From: Paenibacillus sp. FSL R7-0273
Lineage (GTDB): Bacteria > Bacillota > Bacilli > Paenibacillales > Paenibacillaceae
Length of the DNA stretch: 64,000 nt
Assembly: GCF_000758625.1 (NCBI RefSeq)
Contig: NZ_CP009283.1
Coordinates: 5,529,501-5,593,500, forward strand
Direction of reading: 5' to 3'
Below the pieces are notes generated by a model that did no database searches, was not told the DNA's origin, and saw only the letters and a program-made list of their open reading frames with translations. Both the position numbers and the translations under genes were made by a program. Below, one piece after another: positions 46,161 through 55,185 of the stretch (position 1 is its first letter; every line of letters begins with the position of its first letter).

Positions 46161-47210
46161 CTACCTCTTTCCGGCTGTAATGGCCACCCAGTCTTCTTCA
46201 CGGGTAATTTCAATAATCTCAAAACCGGAGGCCTCTAGCGCCTGTGACACCAGGCCTTCCTTATCCTTATAAATACCGGAGGTAATATAGATCCCGCCCG
46301 GCTGGAGCGCACGGAATACATCATCCGTGAACAGCACCAGAATCTCCGCCAGGATATTGGCGACGATAAGCTTCACAGGCAATGTAACGCCAAGGCTTGC
46401 ATCCGCCGGTTCGGCTTTGTCTGCTGCTCCGGTATAGCCGGGTCTTGCCGCAGGCCACATGTCCCCGGCAGCCGTATCAGCTGCACCTTCGCCTCCAAGC
46501 AGCGTAAGCAGGTCGCTCTCTTTTACCGTAACCGAGGCCTGCAGCCTGTTCAGCACCACATTCTCCCGCGCACTTTCGACAGCGACCGGGTCAAGATCAA
46601 GAGCCAGCACGTTCCCCGCACCGAGCAGGACCGCACCTACCGCCAGAATGCCCGATCCGGTTCCCACGTCAATGACTTCCTCGCCGCCGCTGATATGCTT
46701 CTCCAGCGCACGCAGGCACAGCGCCGTAGTCGGATGTGTTCCTGTTCCGAAGGCCATGCCGGGGTCAATTTCGATAATTTTTTCATCAGGGCCCGCTGGT
46801 GTATACTCCTCCCAGGTCGGCTTGATCGTCAGACGGTCCGACACGCGGAGCGGCTTGAAGTAAGCCTTCCAGGCGTGGGCCCATTCCTCGTCGTCTACCG
46901 TTTTCCAGGAGATCAGCGCTTTGCCGGGATCAATCCCGAATTCACGCAGCTCCTCAACCCGCGGGGCTACCTCATTGATAACATCGTCCATCGATACATT
47001 TTCAGCGTAGTAGCCTTTGATTACAGCCTCGCCAGGAGGGATATCGTTCAGCGGCTCATCGTATAATTCACCGTACCGGGTATTTCTGACTTTATCAAGT
47101 GTTCCCGATTCCTCGATCGAAACACCGCCTGCTCCGGCCTCATACAGCAGATTGGAAATCATCTCCTGTGCCTCTTCTGTTGTATGTACCGTCAGTTCAT
47201 GCCATAACAT
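46161..47210 (-). CDS. prmA: Ribosomal protein L11 methyltransferase PrmA
   Basis: Trimethylates ribosomal protein uL11. An N-terminal ferredoxin-like substrate domain precedes the methyltransferase domain, with DPGMAFGTGTHPTT (about 149-162), SAM motif VIDVGTGSGILA (about 179-190) and the Asn-Ile-Leu motif ANILAEIL near 284. 349 aa against the usual 311-315: an Ala/Gly-rich insertion at about 239-277 lies just before the VANILA strand. In Bacillus it directly follows dnaJ; here 13 kb intervene. The SD AGGAGGACCC lies 7 nt before ATG 47210. Confidence 0.95.
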   Translation of the reverse strand: MLWHELTVHTTEEAQEMISNLLYEAGAGGVSIEESGTLDKVRNTRYGELYDEPLNDIPPGEAVIKGYYAENVSMDDVINEVAPRVEELREFGIDPGKALISWKTVDDEEWAHAWKAYFKPLRVSDRLTIKPTWEEYTPAGPDEKIIEIDPGMAFGTGTHPTTALCLRALEKHISGGEEVIDVGTGSGILAVGAVLLGAGNVLALDLDPVAVESARENVVLNRLQASVTVKESDLLTLLGGEGAADTAAGDMWPAARPGYTGAADKAEPADASLGVTLPVKLIVANILAEILVLFTDDVFRALQPGGIYITSGIYKDKEGLVSQALEASGFEIIEITREEDWVAITAGKR

Positions 47211-47315
47211 GTGTGTGGGTCCTCCTAAAATATAATCCAGTTATTCAACATTAATCAGTATACCATTTCTACTGCAGGTAGCGCCAAAACTACGCCGGCT
47301 ATACAAATACACCTT

Positions 47316-47882
47316 CTATTCTTTCCGGCAAAAGCAGTCCATAGTATGATCATTTACCATACCGGAAGCCTGCATAAAAGCATAACAGATCGTCGAGCCG
47401 ACGAATTTCATGCCCTTCTTCTTCAGCGCCTTGCTCATAGAATCAGACTGCGCCGTGGTTGCCGGCACCTCAGCCCGCGTCTTCCAGCCGTTAACAACCG
47501 GTTCTCCGCCAGTAAAGCTCCACAGATAATCCGAAAAGCTGCCCTCTTCCCGGCAAATCTCATGATAGACCTTCGCATTCTGCACGATGGCATTAACTTT
47601 GAGGCGGTTGCGGATGATTCCGCTGTCCTGCATAAGTGCTTCTATTTTCACATCGTCATAATAGATGATCCGGTGCGGATCAAAACCGTCGAACACCTTC
47701 CGGTAATGCTCCCGCTTCTTCAGCACCGTATACCAGCTAAGCCCGGCCTGCATGCCCTCCAGCATCAGCAGCTCGAACAGCTTCTGGTCATCAAGCAGGG
47801 GACTGCCCCATTCTTTATCATGATAGTCCATATACAGCGGATCCTCAGTGACCCAGGCACAGCGTGTTATTTGCTTGTCCAA
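47316..47882 (-). CDS. tag: DNA-3-methyladenine glycosylase I
   Basis: Base-excision enzyme removing 3-methyladenine from DNA. It begins with CAWVTEDPLYMDYHDKEWG and carries LMLEGMQAGLSWYTVLKKRE, with the Glu of the base pocket. C-terminal NDHTMDCFC supplies zinc-snap ligands together with the N-terminal Cys and His. Length 188 aa, normal. GGGAGAG precedes ATG 47882. It stands alone between prmA and the DUF4179 gene. Confidence 0.95.
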   Translation of the reverse strand: MDKQITRCAWVTEDPLYMDYHDKEWGSPLLDDQKLFELLMLEGMQAGLSWYTVLKKREHYRKVFDGFDPHRIIYYDDVKIEALMQDSGIIRNRLKVNAIVQNAKVYHEICREEGSFSDYLWSFTGGEPVVNGWKTRAEVPATTAQSDSMSKALKKKGMKFVGSTICYAFMQASGMVNDHTMDCFCRKE

Positions 47883-47974
47883 ATGACTCTCTCCCTTTGG
47901 TTTCTGTCCTGCAAGGATATAGGATCAGCCTGCAAAAAGCTACCACTGTTTCATTTTCACTGTCAAAACAAAGC

Positions 47975-48007
47975 AAAAAAGTCCGCCCCTGCTGCCAGGG
48001 TACGGAC
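47975..48007 (-). terminator. Terminator of the sigma/DUF4179 operon
   Basis: GTCCG and CGGAC enclose an inner CCCTG/CAGGG stem, followed by TTTTTTGC on the minus strand, 31 nt past the stop. Confidence 0.88.
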
Positions 48008-48038
48008 GGCTTTATGGTTTACTGATATAACAGTTCGG

Positions 48039-49697
48039 CTACGGCTGGAGCTGCACACGCGTCTCCCGCTCAGGTTCATCTGTTGTATAGTAGAACATAT
48101 ATATGGAGGCTTCAGTTCCTTGGAAATCCTTATAAACATCAATGGCCCGGTTGTTTCCGTCGCCGGAAAAATTGATAGTGACCGGCCTGCCTATAATCCG
48201 GTCTTTGCCACGATTGATATGGGTCTGACCAACTCCGCCAAACCGGAAATCCTCGCTCTCTGTTTCAACATAAAGGTCGCCATCCACCATATAGTAGGTC
48301 CATTTTACCGGATATCCGCCCGTGCTGCGGATTAATGTCTGCTTCTGATCTGAAATGTTGGTCAGCTGCAAAGGTTCCTTATCCTCTTCATGTACGTTAA
48401 CCTTGTAGCTCCCCACAAACGTTAGTGGAGTCTCCGGTCCGATCTCCACATTTACCGGACGTTCAAAAGCGATTACAGCAAGCGCTAAATCATCCTTGGG
48501 AGACATATACCGCGCACCTTCAACGATCTGGCCGTCAATATCAAGCGCATATTTATGGTACGAAAAATTTGGAGTTTTGCTGTTCACCCGGATGGAGACA
48601 CGGATTTGTGTCGGCGTGATGATCATGTTCTCAACCGTATTCACCGTGTCACCCGGCTCCAGCGGGAGATCCAGCGCTGTTTTGACTGTACCGCTCTCCA
48701 TTTGCTTTTTGCTCAGCTGCAGGTCAAAGGCCCACGGCCCGGTAATATCCTGTTCCAGCTTAGTATACTGCAGCTTATATGTGGTTTCGCCGGCAGGAAC
48801 CTCAGCTGCTTTGAAGGTTTGCTTCATTGTGTACTCACCGTTGTCACCTGGTGTCCCGTATGTGCCCCCGGACAAAGAACGGATTGCAGTACCGTTCCGG
48901 TAAGCAATAATCTCCGGAAAAGTCCACTCCTTGGCCTCCGGCCGGCTAAAGGTGACTGCGGATGACAGCAGGAGCTTATCCCCGCTTTGCATAAAAGGCT
49001 GTACCTCCAGCTTTTCCATGCCCTCCTGTCCGACCGGAAAGCTCTGTATGGCCTGAGAACGGCTATCCAGCCGGATATCTGTCTGAGTCTGAATATAGGA
49101 CTGTACCGCGGCGGCTGTCAGCGTAACACGGGTTTCAGATTTGCGCGGGGTCCATTCGCTTTCAAAATAGCCGTTATAGCGGCCGTTTGCTTCATCCCAC
49201 TGCAGATAATTGTTTTCCCCTTCACTGCGGTTGCCCTTTTCATCCTGCAGAGAGAGCTTCTGCACGTCCCAGAACTGTCCTTCCGTTTGTTTTCCCGTTT
49301 CCAGCGTATACAGAATAACCGTACGTTTTTCATCAACAATTGCTGTACGCAGCGTCATCGTCACTCCGTCTCTGGTGACTGACTGTCCAAGCTGCTGGCC
49401 CAGGCTCTGTGCAAGTGCAGCTTGAATTCCTTCCTTACCGTGCAGCAGATTTCCCCAGTCATGCTGAAATGCGGCATATACCGGGGCGGCAGCGAGCAGT
49501 AAGCTGAAAGAAGCCGCGAACGTAACCTTACGCCAGCTTCTTCTCCGGTACTGGATTCGCACCTCAGCTTGACTCATTCCAAGGGACCGGGTGTGCCCAG
49601 ACTGCTCCAGACCGTTCCACATTTTTTCAAAATCAGGATAGCTTACAGAATCCTCTTCATTTAATTGCCGCTCCAGCATAAGCTCCAGCTTCTTCAC
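48039..49697 (-). CDS. DUF4179 membrane protein, likely anti-sigma factor
   Basis: About 552 aa: a cytoplasmic N-terminal region (about 1-55), one membrane segment (VTFAASFSLLLAAAPVYAAF, about 57-77), then a large extracytoplasmic domain of beta-rich, Lys/Glu/Thr-rich sequence (LGQSVTRDGVTMTLRTAIVD). Proteins of this design next to an ECF sigma gene act as its anti-sigma partner; that role is inferred. The gene overlaps the sigma gene by about 41 nt. GTG 49697 has GGAGG 10 nt upstream; ATG 49706, only one base from that GGAGG, is the alternative. Confidence 0.82.
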   Translation of the reverse strand: MKKLELMLERQLNEEDSVSYPDFEKMWNGLEQSGHTRSLGMSQAEVRIQYRRRSWRKVTFAASFSLLLAAAPVYAAFQHDWGNLLHGKEGIQAALAQSLGQQLGQSVTRDGVTMTLRTAIVDEKRTVILYTLETGKQTEGQFWDVQKLSLQDEKGNRSEGENNYLQWDEANGRYNGYFESEWTPRKSETRVTLTAAAVQSYIQTQTDIRLDSRSQAIQSFPVGQEGMEKLEVQPFMQSGDKLLLSSAVTFSRPEAKEWTFPEIIAYRNGTAIRSLSGGTYGTPGDNGEYTMKQTFKAAEVPAGETTYKLQYTKLEQDITGPWAFDLQLSKKQMESGTVKTALDLPLEPGDTVNTVENMIITPTQIRVSIRVNSKTPNFSYHKYALDIDGQIVEGARYMSPKDDLALAVIAFERPVNVEIGPETPLTFVGSYKVNVHEEDKEPLQLTNISDQKQTLIRSTGGYPVKWTYYMVDGDLYVETESEDFRFGGVGQTHINRGKDRIIGRPVTINFSGDGNNRAIDVYKDFQGTEASIYMFYYTTDEPERETRVQLQP

Positions 49698-50220
49698 AGT
49701 GCTCATTCCTCCGCTTCTCATCTTGGTTTTCGGTTTCAAGCAGAATCTCCCGCAGCAGCTTAAGTCCTTTGTTCTGCCTTGATTTTGCTGTCCCTACAGG
49801 GATAGACAGTGCATCCGAAATTTCAGCCAGACTGAAATCATGCATATACCTCAGTGTCAGCACCGCCCGGATTTTGCCTGGAAGCCTGGACATATAGCCC
49901 GCCCATTCCTGCGCTGTCTCCTTCTGCTCTATCAGCTTCTCTACCGGCTCTTCACTTTTCCCGCTGCCCCATAAATGCAGATTCTGCGTAATCTTCTGCC
50001 GCAGGCTTTGTGAACGTTTCAAGTGGTTGAGGCAGGTATTGACTGTTATTTTCATGATCCATGCCTTGAGATGCTCCACACTTTGCCACTGGCTGCGGAA
50101 GACGGTAATAAAGATTTCCTGGCACAGGTCTTCCGCATCTGCCGCATCCTGCACCATATAGTAACAGGTACGGTATACCGTCTTGCTGTAAGCTTCGAAC
50201 AATTCACGGTTGCTTTGCAC
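49657..50220 (-). CDS. ECF-type RNA polymerase sigma factor
   Basis: A 187-aa sigma factor with region 2 (YYMVQDAADAEDLCQEIFI, about 21-39, and VEHLKAWIMKITVNTCLNHL) and region 4 (LPGKIRAVLTLRYMHDFSLA, then EISDALSIPVGTAKSRQNKG, the DNA-binding helix-turn-helix). A short acidic/basic tail of about 15 residues overlaps the partner gene. The start is GTG 50220, after AAGGGAGG. The target regulon is not visible, but an ECF-like promoter of its own lies upstream. Confidence 0.93.
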   Translation of the reverse strand: MQSNRELFEAYSKTVYRTCYYMVQDAADAEDLCQEIFITVFRSQWQSVEHLKAWIMKITVNTCLNHLKRSQSLRQKITQNLHLWGSGKSEEPVEKLIEQKETAQEWAGYMSRLPGKIRAVLTLRYMHDFSLAEISDALSIPVGTAKSRQNKGLKLLREILLETENQDEKRRNEHCEEAGAYAGAAIK

Positions 50221-50248
50221 CCTTAATCCTCCCTTCTTGAATAAGTCT

Positions 50249-50282
50249 GTCTAATAAACAATCCGTCCGCCAAAAAGGTTCA
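50249..50282 (-). promoter_or_regulatory. Possible autoregulated ECF promoter
   Basis: On the minus strand TGAACCTTTTTGG (50282-50270) carries the AACC-type -35 of ECF sigmas, with GTTTATTAGAC (50259-50249) at -10 distance. ECF sigma genes often read themselves; the -10 match is uncertain. Confidence 0.4.
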
Positions 50283-50367
50283 TTTCTTCAGCATAAATGA
50301 TAAGTACCAGGCTGAAAAGACGCCATTAAGGCGGGTACTGCTGCTGAACCGGAGCGGCACACCGTAT

Positions 50368-50397
50368 AAAAAAGGCGCGGTCCCCTGCGGACCACGC
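50368..50397 (-). terminator. Terminator of the MHYT-GGDEF-EAL gene
   Basis: GCGTGGTCC pairs with GGACCGCGC (one U-G pair) around a 5-nt loop, followed by CTTTTTTAT on the minus strand, 18 nt past the stop. Confidence 0.88.
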
Positions 50398-50414
50398 TTT
50401 CCTTTACCATCTAT

Positions 50415-52865
50415 TCATCCGGCAGCTTCCACCGGCCACAGATATCTGCGCTCCAGCTCTTCAGCAGCTAAAGGCTTGCTGTAATAATAGCCCTGGATAT
50501 CCCGGCAGCCGCTGTCCACCAGAATGTCCAGCTGCTCCTTCGTCTCGATGCCTTCGGCAATCACCTGCATCCCGAGATGCTCCGCCATCGTCAGGATGGT
50601 AGCCACGATGGCCCGGTCATGGCTGCTGTCCGTGATGCCGCTGATGAACGAACGGTCGATCTTTACTTTATGGATGGGATACAGCTTCAGGTACCCCAGC
50701 GAGCTGTAGCCGGTTCCGAAGTCATCCAGGCTGATCCGGACCCCGCTTTTTACCAGATCATTCAGAATAGCACTGGCTCTGGAAGCATCCATCATCATGC
50801 TCTCGGTTATCTCCAGCTCAAGATACTCGGGGGCCAGCCCCGTTTCGCGGAGGATGTCCCGGATGTCCTCAAGCAGGTTATATTGAAGAAACTGCTGTGA
50901 GGATAAATTAACAGCCACCGGAATGAGCGGGCCGCCTGCATCATGCCATTGCTGCATCTGGTGGCAGGCCTCCCGCAGCACAAAGTTTCCAAGCTCCACG
51001 ATCCGCCCGGTTACTTCAGCCGCCGGAATGAACATACCGGGCCCGAGCAGACCTTTTACCGGATGATTCCAGCGTACAAGCGCCTCTACCCCGATGATCC
51101 GCTCCTTATCGGCCGTACGGATCTGCGGCTGGTAATGCACAGTAAATTCTCCGCGCTCCAGCCCTTTACGCAGGTCCGATTCCAGCTCCAGCTGCTCCAT
51201 AATCTGACCGTTCAGGTCCTCCGAGAAAAACTGGTAATCGTTTCTTCCGTTTTTTTTCACTTCATACATGGCTGTGCCCGCATTTTTGAGCAGCTCCTCT
51301 GCTGTCTGTCCGTGACCCGGATAGAAGGAAATGCCTATGCTGGCAGTCACGTAGAGGTCCCGCCCCTTGAGATGCATCGGCTGTTTGATCGCTGACATCA
51401 TCTGCTCGGCAATATCCGTCACATTCATTTTTTGGCGCGAGAACCGGCAGAGCAGGGCAAACTCATCGCCCTCCAGCCTGGCCAGCTCCATCTGCCCGTT
51501 AACCACACTGTCCAGAATCCGGCTGCTCATCTCCTGCAGAAACAGATCGCCGTACAGATGCCCCAGTGTATCATTAATGAGCTTGAAGCGGTCAAAATCC
51601 ATAACGAGCACGGCAAAGGGCTCCTGCGTTTCATGATGCCGTTCAATCGTCTGTGTCACCAGCTGATTGAACATGCGGCGGTTCGGAAGCCCGGTAAGCT
51701 CATCGTGAAAGGCAATATAGCGGGTCTGCTCCTTGGCCTGCTTCTCCTCCGTAATATCCCGGGCAATGACATAAATGCCTGCCACCTGCCCGTCAACCAT
51801 AACCGGAGCAATATTGATATTGATATCTGCCTTCCGCCCGCTTCTGTGCGTAATCGCCGTCTCATAGCTGACCTGCTCCCCGCCGAGGGAACGGATGAAC
51901 CTTTCCCTGATCGGCTCCTGGTCCTCATATGCGATAATATTCAGGATTGAAGTCAGGGACTGCTCCTTAAATTCCTTGCTGCTGATGCCTGTAATTGCAG
52001 TAGCTGCAGGATTGGAGCCGATAATACGCAGATTAAGATCAATCGAGACGATAGCATCCTGATTATTTTCGTAGAGCGATCTGTACCACTTTTCACTGAT
52101 CAGCAGCTCCGTATCTTTCCTTGAGAATCGTCTTGAAATATAAACCCCGATTATAGACATGCCCAGAGTGAACAGCGTCCCGCCGGCAATGACGTAAGCA
52201 AGCCATTTCTGATCCAGTACCACCCCGGTATTCAGCCAGGACCGGCTCTCCGGCTCAAAGGTCGCCCCAAGCATGCCCGTATAGTGCATCCCTACAATAG
52301 CTAAGCCCATGACCAGGGCACTGATCAGCTTTTTCCCCTGGCCAACTGCCTTACGGTTCAGCATAAGCTGTGAAGACAGCCCCAACGCAACAATTGAGGC
52401 GGCCAGGGCCACGGCAAAGGACAGGATAACATAATCTGCACGATAGGAAATGCCAATCTGCATGGCGAACATGCCAATGTAATGCATACCGAAAATACCG
52501 CAAGCAAGCAGCAGCCCGCTTATCAGAAGCGGAATGAATCCGCGCCTGAAATGGCTGATGACGATCAGGGCAACCAGTGAGGCAGCGACCGCCACCAGAA
52601 CAGAGAGCAGGACTACCATTAGATTATATGCAACCCGTACAGGCAGCTTCAGAGCCAGCATACCGACAAAATGCATCGACCAGATTCCCATCCCCATGAT
52701 AACCGCGCCGAATACAATCCACAGTGCGCGCCGTCTGCCTTTGGATATACCCACTATGCCTGCCAGCTCCAATACAGTATAGGAGGCTGCAACAGCGATC
52801 AAATACGAAAAAAATACAAGCAGCTTGTCATGACTGCCATGCAGATGTGTGTGCATGTGCTCCAT
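50415..52865 (-). CDS. MHYT-PAS-GGDEF-EAL c-di-GMP protein
   Basis: An 816-aa signalling protein. An N-terminal seven-helix MHYT sensor (about 1-245) carries MHFVGML, MHYIGMF and MHYTGML, thought to bind copper and sense gas or redox state. PAS follows (about 262-378), then GGDEF (about 385-545) and EAL (about 555-805). The EAL site is complete: EALVRW, NLSSQQF, ELEITESMM, DDFGTGYSSL, KIDRSFI, EGIETKEQ. The diguanylate cyclase motif reads EGDEF with no RxxD inhibitory site, so phosphodiesterase activity is more likely. GGGGGATGAGG precedes ATG 52865. Confidence 0.92.
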   Translation of the reverse strand: MEHMHTHLHGSHDKLLVFFSYLIAVAASYTVLELAGIVGISKGRRRALWIVFGAVIMGMGIWSMHFVGMLALKLPVRVAYNLMVVLLSVLVAVAASLVALIVISHFRRGFIPLLISGLLLACGIFGMHYIGMFAMQIGISYRADYVILSFAVALAASIVALGLSSQLMLNRKAVGQGKKLISALVMGLAIVGMHYTGMLGATFEPESRSWLNTGVVLDQKWLAYVIAGGTLFTLGMSIIGVYISRRFSRKDTELLISEKWYRSLYENNQDAIVSIDLNLRIIGSNPAATAITGISSKEFKEQSLTSILNIIAYEDQEPIRERFIRSLGGEQVSYETAITHRSGRKADININIAPVMVDGQVAGIYVIARDITEEKQAKEQTRYIAFHDELTGLPNRRMFNQLVTQTIERHHETQEPFAVLVMDFDRFKLINDTLGHLYGDLFLQEMSSRILDSVVNGQMELARLEGDEFALLCRFSRQKMNVTDIAEQMMSAIKQPMHLKGRDLYVTASIGISFYPGHGQTAEELLKNAGTAMYEVKKNGRNDYQFFSEDLNGQIMEQLELESDLRKGLERGEFTVHYQPQIRTADKERIIGVEALVRWNHPVKGLLGPGMFIPAAEVTGRIVELGNFVLREACHQMQQWHDAGGPLIPVAVNLSSQQFLQYNLLEDIRDILRETGLAPEYLELEITESMMMDASRASAILNDLVKSGVRISLDDFGTGYSSLGYLKLYPIHKVKIDRSFISGITDSSHDRAIVATILTMAEHLGMQVIAEGIETKEQLDILVDSGCRDIQGYYYSKPLAAEELERRYLWPVEAAG

Positions 52866-53001
52866 GACCTCATCCCCCTTCGAACCATTTCCAACCAGAC
52901 TGGCGATATTCTAAAATTTATACAATTTAATATTATATCGGCTAAATCGACCGGAAACCTAATCATTTCCCTGCTAATTTGCAACAAACGTATAGCCCGC
53001 C

Positions 53002-53056
53002 AACAAATACGGCAGCATGGCTCCTCCTCCGGAGGCTCCATGCTGCCGTATTTGTT
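53002..53056 (-). terminator. 19-bp perfect hairpin after the PAS-MCP gene
   Basis: AACAAATACGGCAGCATGG pairs perfectly with CCATGCTGCCGTATTTGTT around a 17-nt loop that itself holds CTCC/GGAG. It begins 3 nt past the stop of the PAS-MCP gene. No T-run follows, so it may protect the RNA 3' end as much as end transcription. Confidence 0.7.
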
Positions 53057-53059
53057 AGC

Positions 53060-53974
53060 TCAGATTATATCCAGCACTGCCCTGGCCTGGGTATTCAGCT
53101 CGCTGGCCGAGGCTGCGATGGCTGTAAACTCCTGCAGGGCTACTTCGATCTGCTGCTGGCTCTCCTTCACACTCACCTGAACATGCTCCAGACCGTCTGA
53201 CATCCTGCTGATTTCAGCAGTAATGGCCTGCACGCTGTCACGCACCTCTCCTATGGAGTCCTGCACGAGACCTGAAAGCTTGCGGACCTCCTTGGCCACT
53301 ACGTCGAAGCCCCGGCCGAATTCTCCGGCATGCGCTGCTTCAATTGCCGCATTCAGCGCCAGTAAATGTGTCTGTGAGGCAATATCGCGGATCGTCTGCA
53401 CTACACCTTGAATATCAACTGCTTTGTCCTGCAGATTCAAAAGGATAAGGGTGTTTTCATCTGATACGCCGGCTATATTATTGATACTGAGCAGCATCTC
53501 TCTGCTACGCTCAATCCCCTGTCCTGCCCGGTGATTCAGGTTATCGGCCATTCCCTGCATCTGCTCGACCACATGGTTCACATTGGTCTGCCGGTGCGAA
53601 ATATTGGTAGCCACCTTCGTTACTCCTATAACCTGTTGATTGCCCTCGTCAAAAATAGGCATATACGTCGCCTCAAGCCACACTGTGTTTCCCTCAGAAT
53701 CCATCCGTTCAATCTTGTCCTGAAAGCTGGTGCCGGACAGCAGGTCCTGCCAAAAGCGTTCATAATCCGCGCTGTTCACAAATTCAGGAAAGCAGAGCTC
53801 CCGGTGATCCATTCCATACATATCCTCAGACCTGTATTTCATCGAACGGGCGAACACTTCATTAACATAGGCTACTTTATGATCAAGATCAAAGCGGATC
53901 AGGGCAAGATTTTTTTCCAGCGCCCTGACAACCAGCGCATCTGTAACCGTCTGGACTGACACATTCCCCATCAT
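53060..53974 (-). CDS. Soluble PAS-containing methyl-accepting chemotaxis-type protein
   Basis: A 304-aa protein without membrane segment or HAMP: a PAS domain (about 15-125, with [19 protein letters not shown] and [19 protein letters not shown]) and a short MCP signalling domain (about 140-300). Its hairpin tip is [21 protein letters not shown] followed by [14 protein letters not shown], close to the CheA/CheW-binding consensus. Such short PAS-MCP proteins sense cytoplasmic signals such as redox or energy state. ATG 53974 follows GGGGAGATAG. Single-gene unit with its own promoter. Confidence 0.9.
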   Translation of the reverse strand: MMGNVSVQTVTDALVVRALEKNLALIRFDLDHKVAYVNEVFARSMKYRSEDMYGMDHRELCFPEFVNSADYERFWQDLLSGTSFQDKIERMDSEGNTVWLEATYMPIFDEGNQQVIGVTKVATNISHRQTNVNHVVEQMQGMADNLNHRAGQGIERSREMLLSINNIAGVSDENTLILLNLQDKAVDIQGVVQTIRDIASQTHLLALNAAIEAAHAGEFGRGFDVVAKEVRKLSGLVQDSIGEVRDSVQAITAEISRMSDGLEHVQVSVKESQQQIEVALQEFTAIAASASELNTQARAVLDII

Positions 53975-53999
53975 ACTATCTCCCCGTGCGGCTCATATT

Positions 54000-54027
54000 A
54001 ATATAGCTGCCTTTTTATTTTGATCAA
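54000..54027 (-). promoter_or_regulatory. Promoter of the PAS-MCP gene
   Basis: On the minus strand TTGATC (54027-54022)-16 nt-TATATT (54005-54000), about 25 nt before the start codon. Confidence 0.5.
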
Positions 54028-54118
54028 CAAAATTACAAGTCATTTTAAAAAGTAAATTCTATCACTATGCCAGCAGACCGCACTATAGCATAATTCACTT
54101 CGCCAAAGAAGGAGTGCC

Positions 54119-54493
54119 TCACCTCTTGTGTCCATAGTCTCCGAGCTTCAGTCCCCACACTGTATCCTTCAGGTGCGCTGCAGCCTCCCGCAAGCCGGGA
54201 AGCCGCGGATCCTGCGGATAATGCTGCTCCAGGTATATAACAAATACACGGCGCAGACCGATTTCAGCATCCAGCTTGTTATATTCATTAGGGTGCTGCT
54301 CCATTTCCGTAACAGCCTGCTCCCATTTCACCAGTTCTACAGGAGCAGAGCGGCCTTCCCGGACATTTTCCGCAAGGCTCCGCAGCTCACGGCTGGCATG
54401 TTTTACTTTAGATGAATAGAGCTGCTTCTGGTTTAGAAAGGTAAGCAGTGCCACGAGCAGCACCAGCCCGCCCCACATCAGATATGTATTCAT
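54119..54493 (-). CDS. Hypothetical protein with N-terminal membrane anchor
   Basis: Not recognised. 124 aa: one N-terminal hydrophobic segment (NTYLMWGGLVLLVALLTFL), then a cytoplasmic helical, charged region (LYSSKVKHASRELRSLAENV, VKWEQAVTEMEQHP) and a conserved-looking end (FVIYLEQHYPQDPRLPGLRE). CCGGAGGG lies upstream of ATG 54493, which supports translation. Its left neighbour is the PAS-MCP gene, its right a terminator. Confidence 0.72.
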   Translation of the reverse strand: MNTYLMWGGLVLLVALLTFLNQKQLYSSKVKHASRELRSLAENVREGRSAPVELVKWEQAVTEMEQHPNEYNKLDAEIGLRRVFVIYLEQHYPQDPRLPGLREAAAHLKDTVWGLKLGDYGHKR

Positions 54494-54548
54494 ACAATCC
54501 CTCCGGCTCTTGCTTGCATATCCCCTTCATTATACACCTCAGGACAGC

Positions 54549-54576
54549 AAAAAACCCCACAGGCTGCGGGGTTTTT
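54549..54576. terminator. Bidirectional terminator
   Basis: AAAAAACCCC and GGGGTTTTT flank CAG-G-CTG. It ends the 59-aa gene on the minus strand, 24 nt past its stop. Confidence 0.8.
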
Positions 54577-54600
54577 GCACATTGCCTGAAGCTGATTTTA

Positions 54601-54780
54601 CTACTTCTTCTTAATAAGCTCATTCAGCTGCCTTTTGTCAGCCTCTTGTGAACGCGCCAGCGCTTCAAGATCATCATGGTCGGCCTCCGCAGCCGTGAAT
54701 TGGACATCCTCCAGCTTGGCCTCATAAAGCAATTTCTGCTTGCCGGTTTTGGAGATTATGTCAGAGTTCTCTCTGTCCAT
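54601..54780 (-). CDS. YfhD-like small protein
   Basis: A 59-aa hydrophilic protein. The stretch DVQFTAAEADHDDLEALARS followed by QEADKRQ resembles the YfhD family (pattern DVEFSxELAD-xDxEAxARA-xAADxRQ), small proteins of spore formers with unknown function. ATG 54780 has AGAAGGG about 11 nt upstream; a GTG four codons earlier is the alternative. Family assignment is by eye and moderate. Confidence 0.6.
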   Translation of the reverse strand: MDRENSDIISKTGKQKLLYEAKLEDVQFTAAEADHDDLEALARSQEADKRQLNELIKKK

Positions 54781-54828
54781 AGCAGTCGCCACCCTTCTGG
54801 TTGTTAAATTTTGAGTCCGCCTGCACGC

Positions 54829-55185
54829 TCAGACCATGCCGCCTGCCTCTTCGATGATGGATAATGCCTGCTGGTAGGAGTCAGGAGCTACAATTACAGT
54901 CAGCAGAATATTTCTGCCGGTCGGTCCTCCGTCTCCGCCGTGGCTCATACCGCTCGCGCTGGTATGCGCTGCCGACAAGATGCCTGAATGCGCGCTTTCG
55001 GCAATCATGGAATCCATACCAGCCAGGTTGCCTGTTACCGGGTTAACGGCGTTTTGCAGGCTGTCTCCGCCAAACCGGGTGAACCGGTCGATGGACATTT
55101 CGGTCACGCGCAGTGCTGTGAGCTTACGGGAGACGCCCTCGGCCTCCTCGGGAGCTTTGAAATAGGCAAGTATGCTTTTTTCCGA
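54829..55185 (-). CDS. Hypothetical conserved-type protein
   Basis: Not recognised. About 118 aa from TTG 55185 (AGGGATTACC upstream), starting (M)SEKSILAYFKAPEEAEGVSR: a beta-alpha-beta pattern like small ferredoxin-fold or general stress modulators, with LRVTEMSIDRFTRFGGD. A Met/His/Gly-rich middle (GMSHGGDGGPTGR) follows, then LLTVIVAPDSYQQALSIIEE. A longer frame from ATG 55248 would include a palindromic sequence. It is codirectional with the YfhD-like gene, 48 bp away. Confidence 0.62.
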   Translation of the reverse strand, partial: SEKSILAYFKAPEEAEGVSRKLTALRVTEMSIDRFTRFGGDSLQNAVNPVTGNLAGMDSMIAESAHSGILSAAHTSASGMSHGGDGGPTGRNILLTVIVAPDSYQQALSIIEEAGGMV

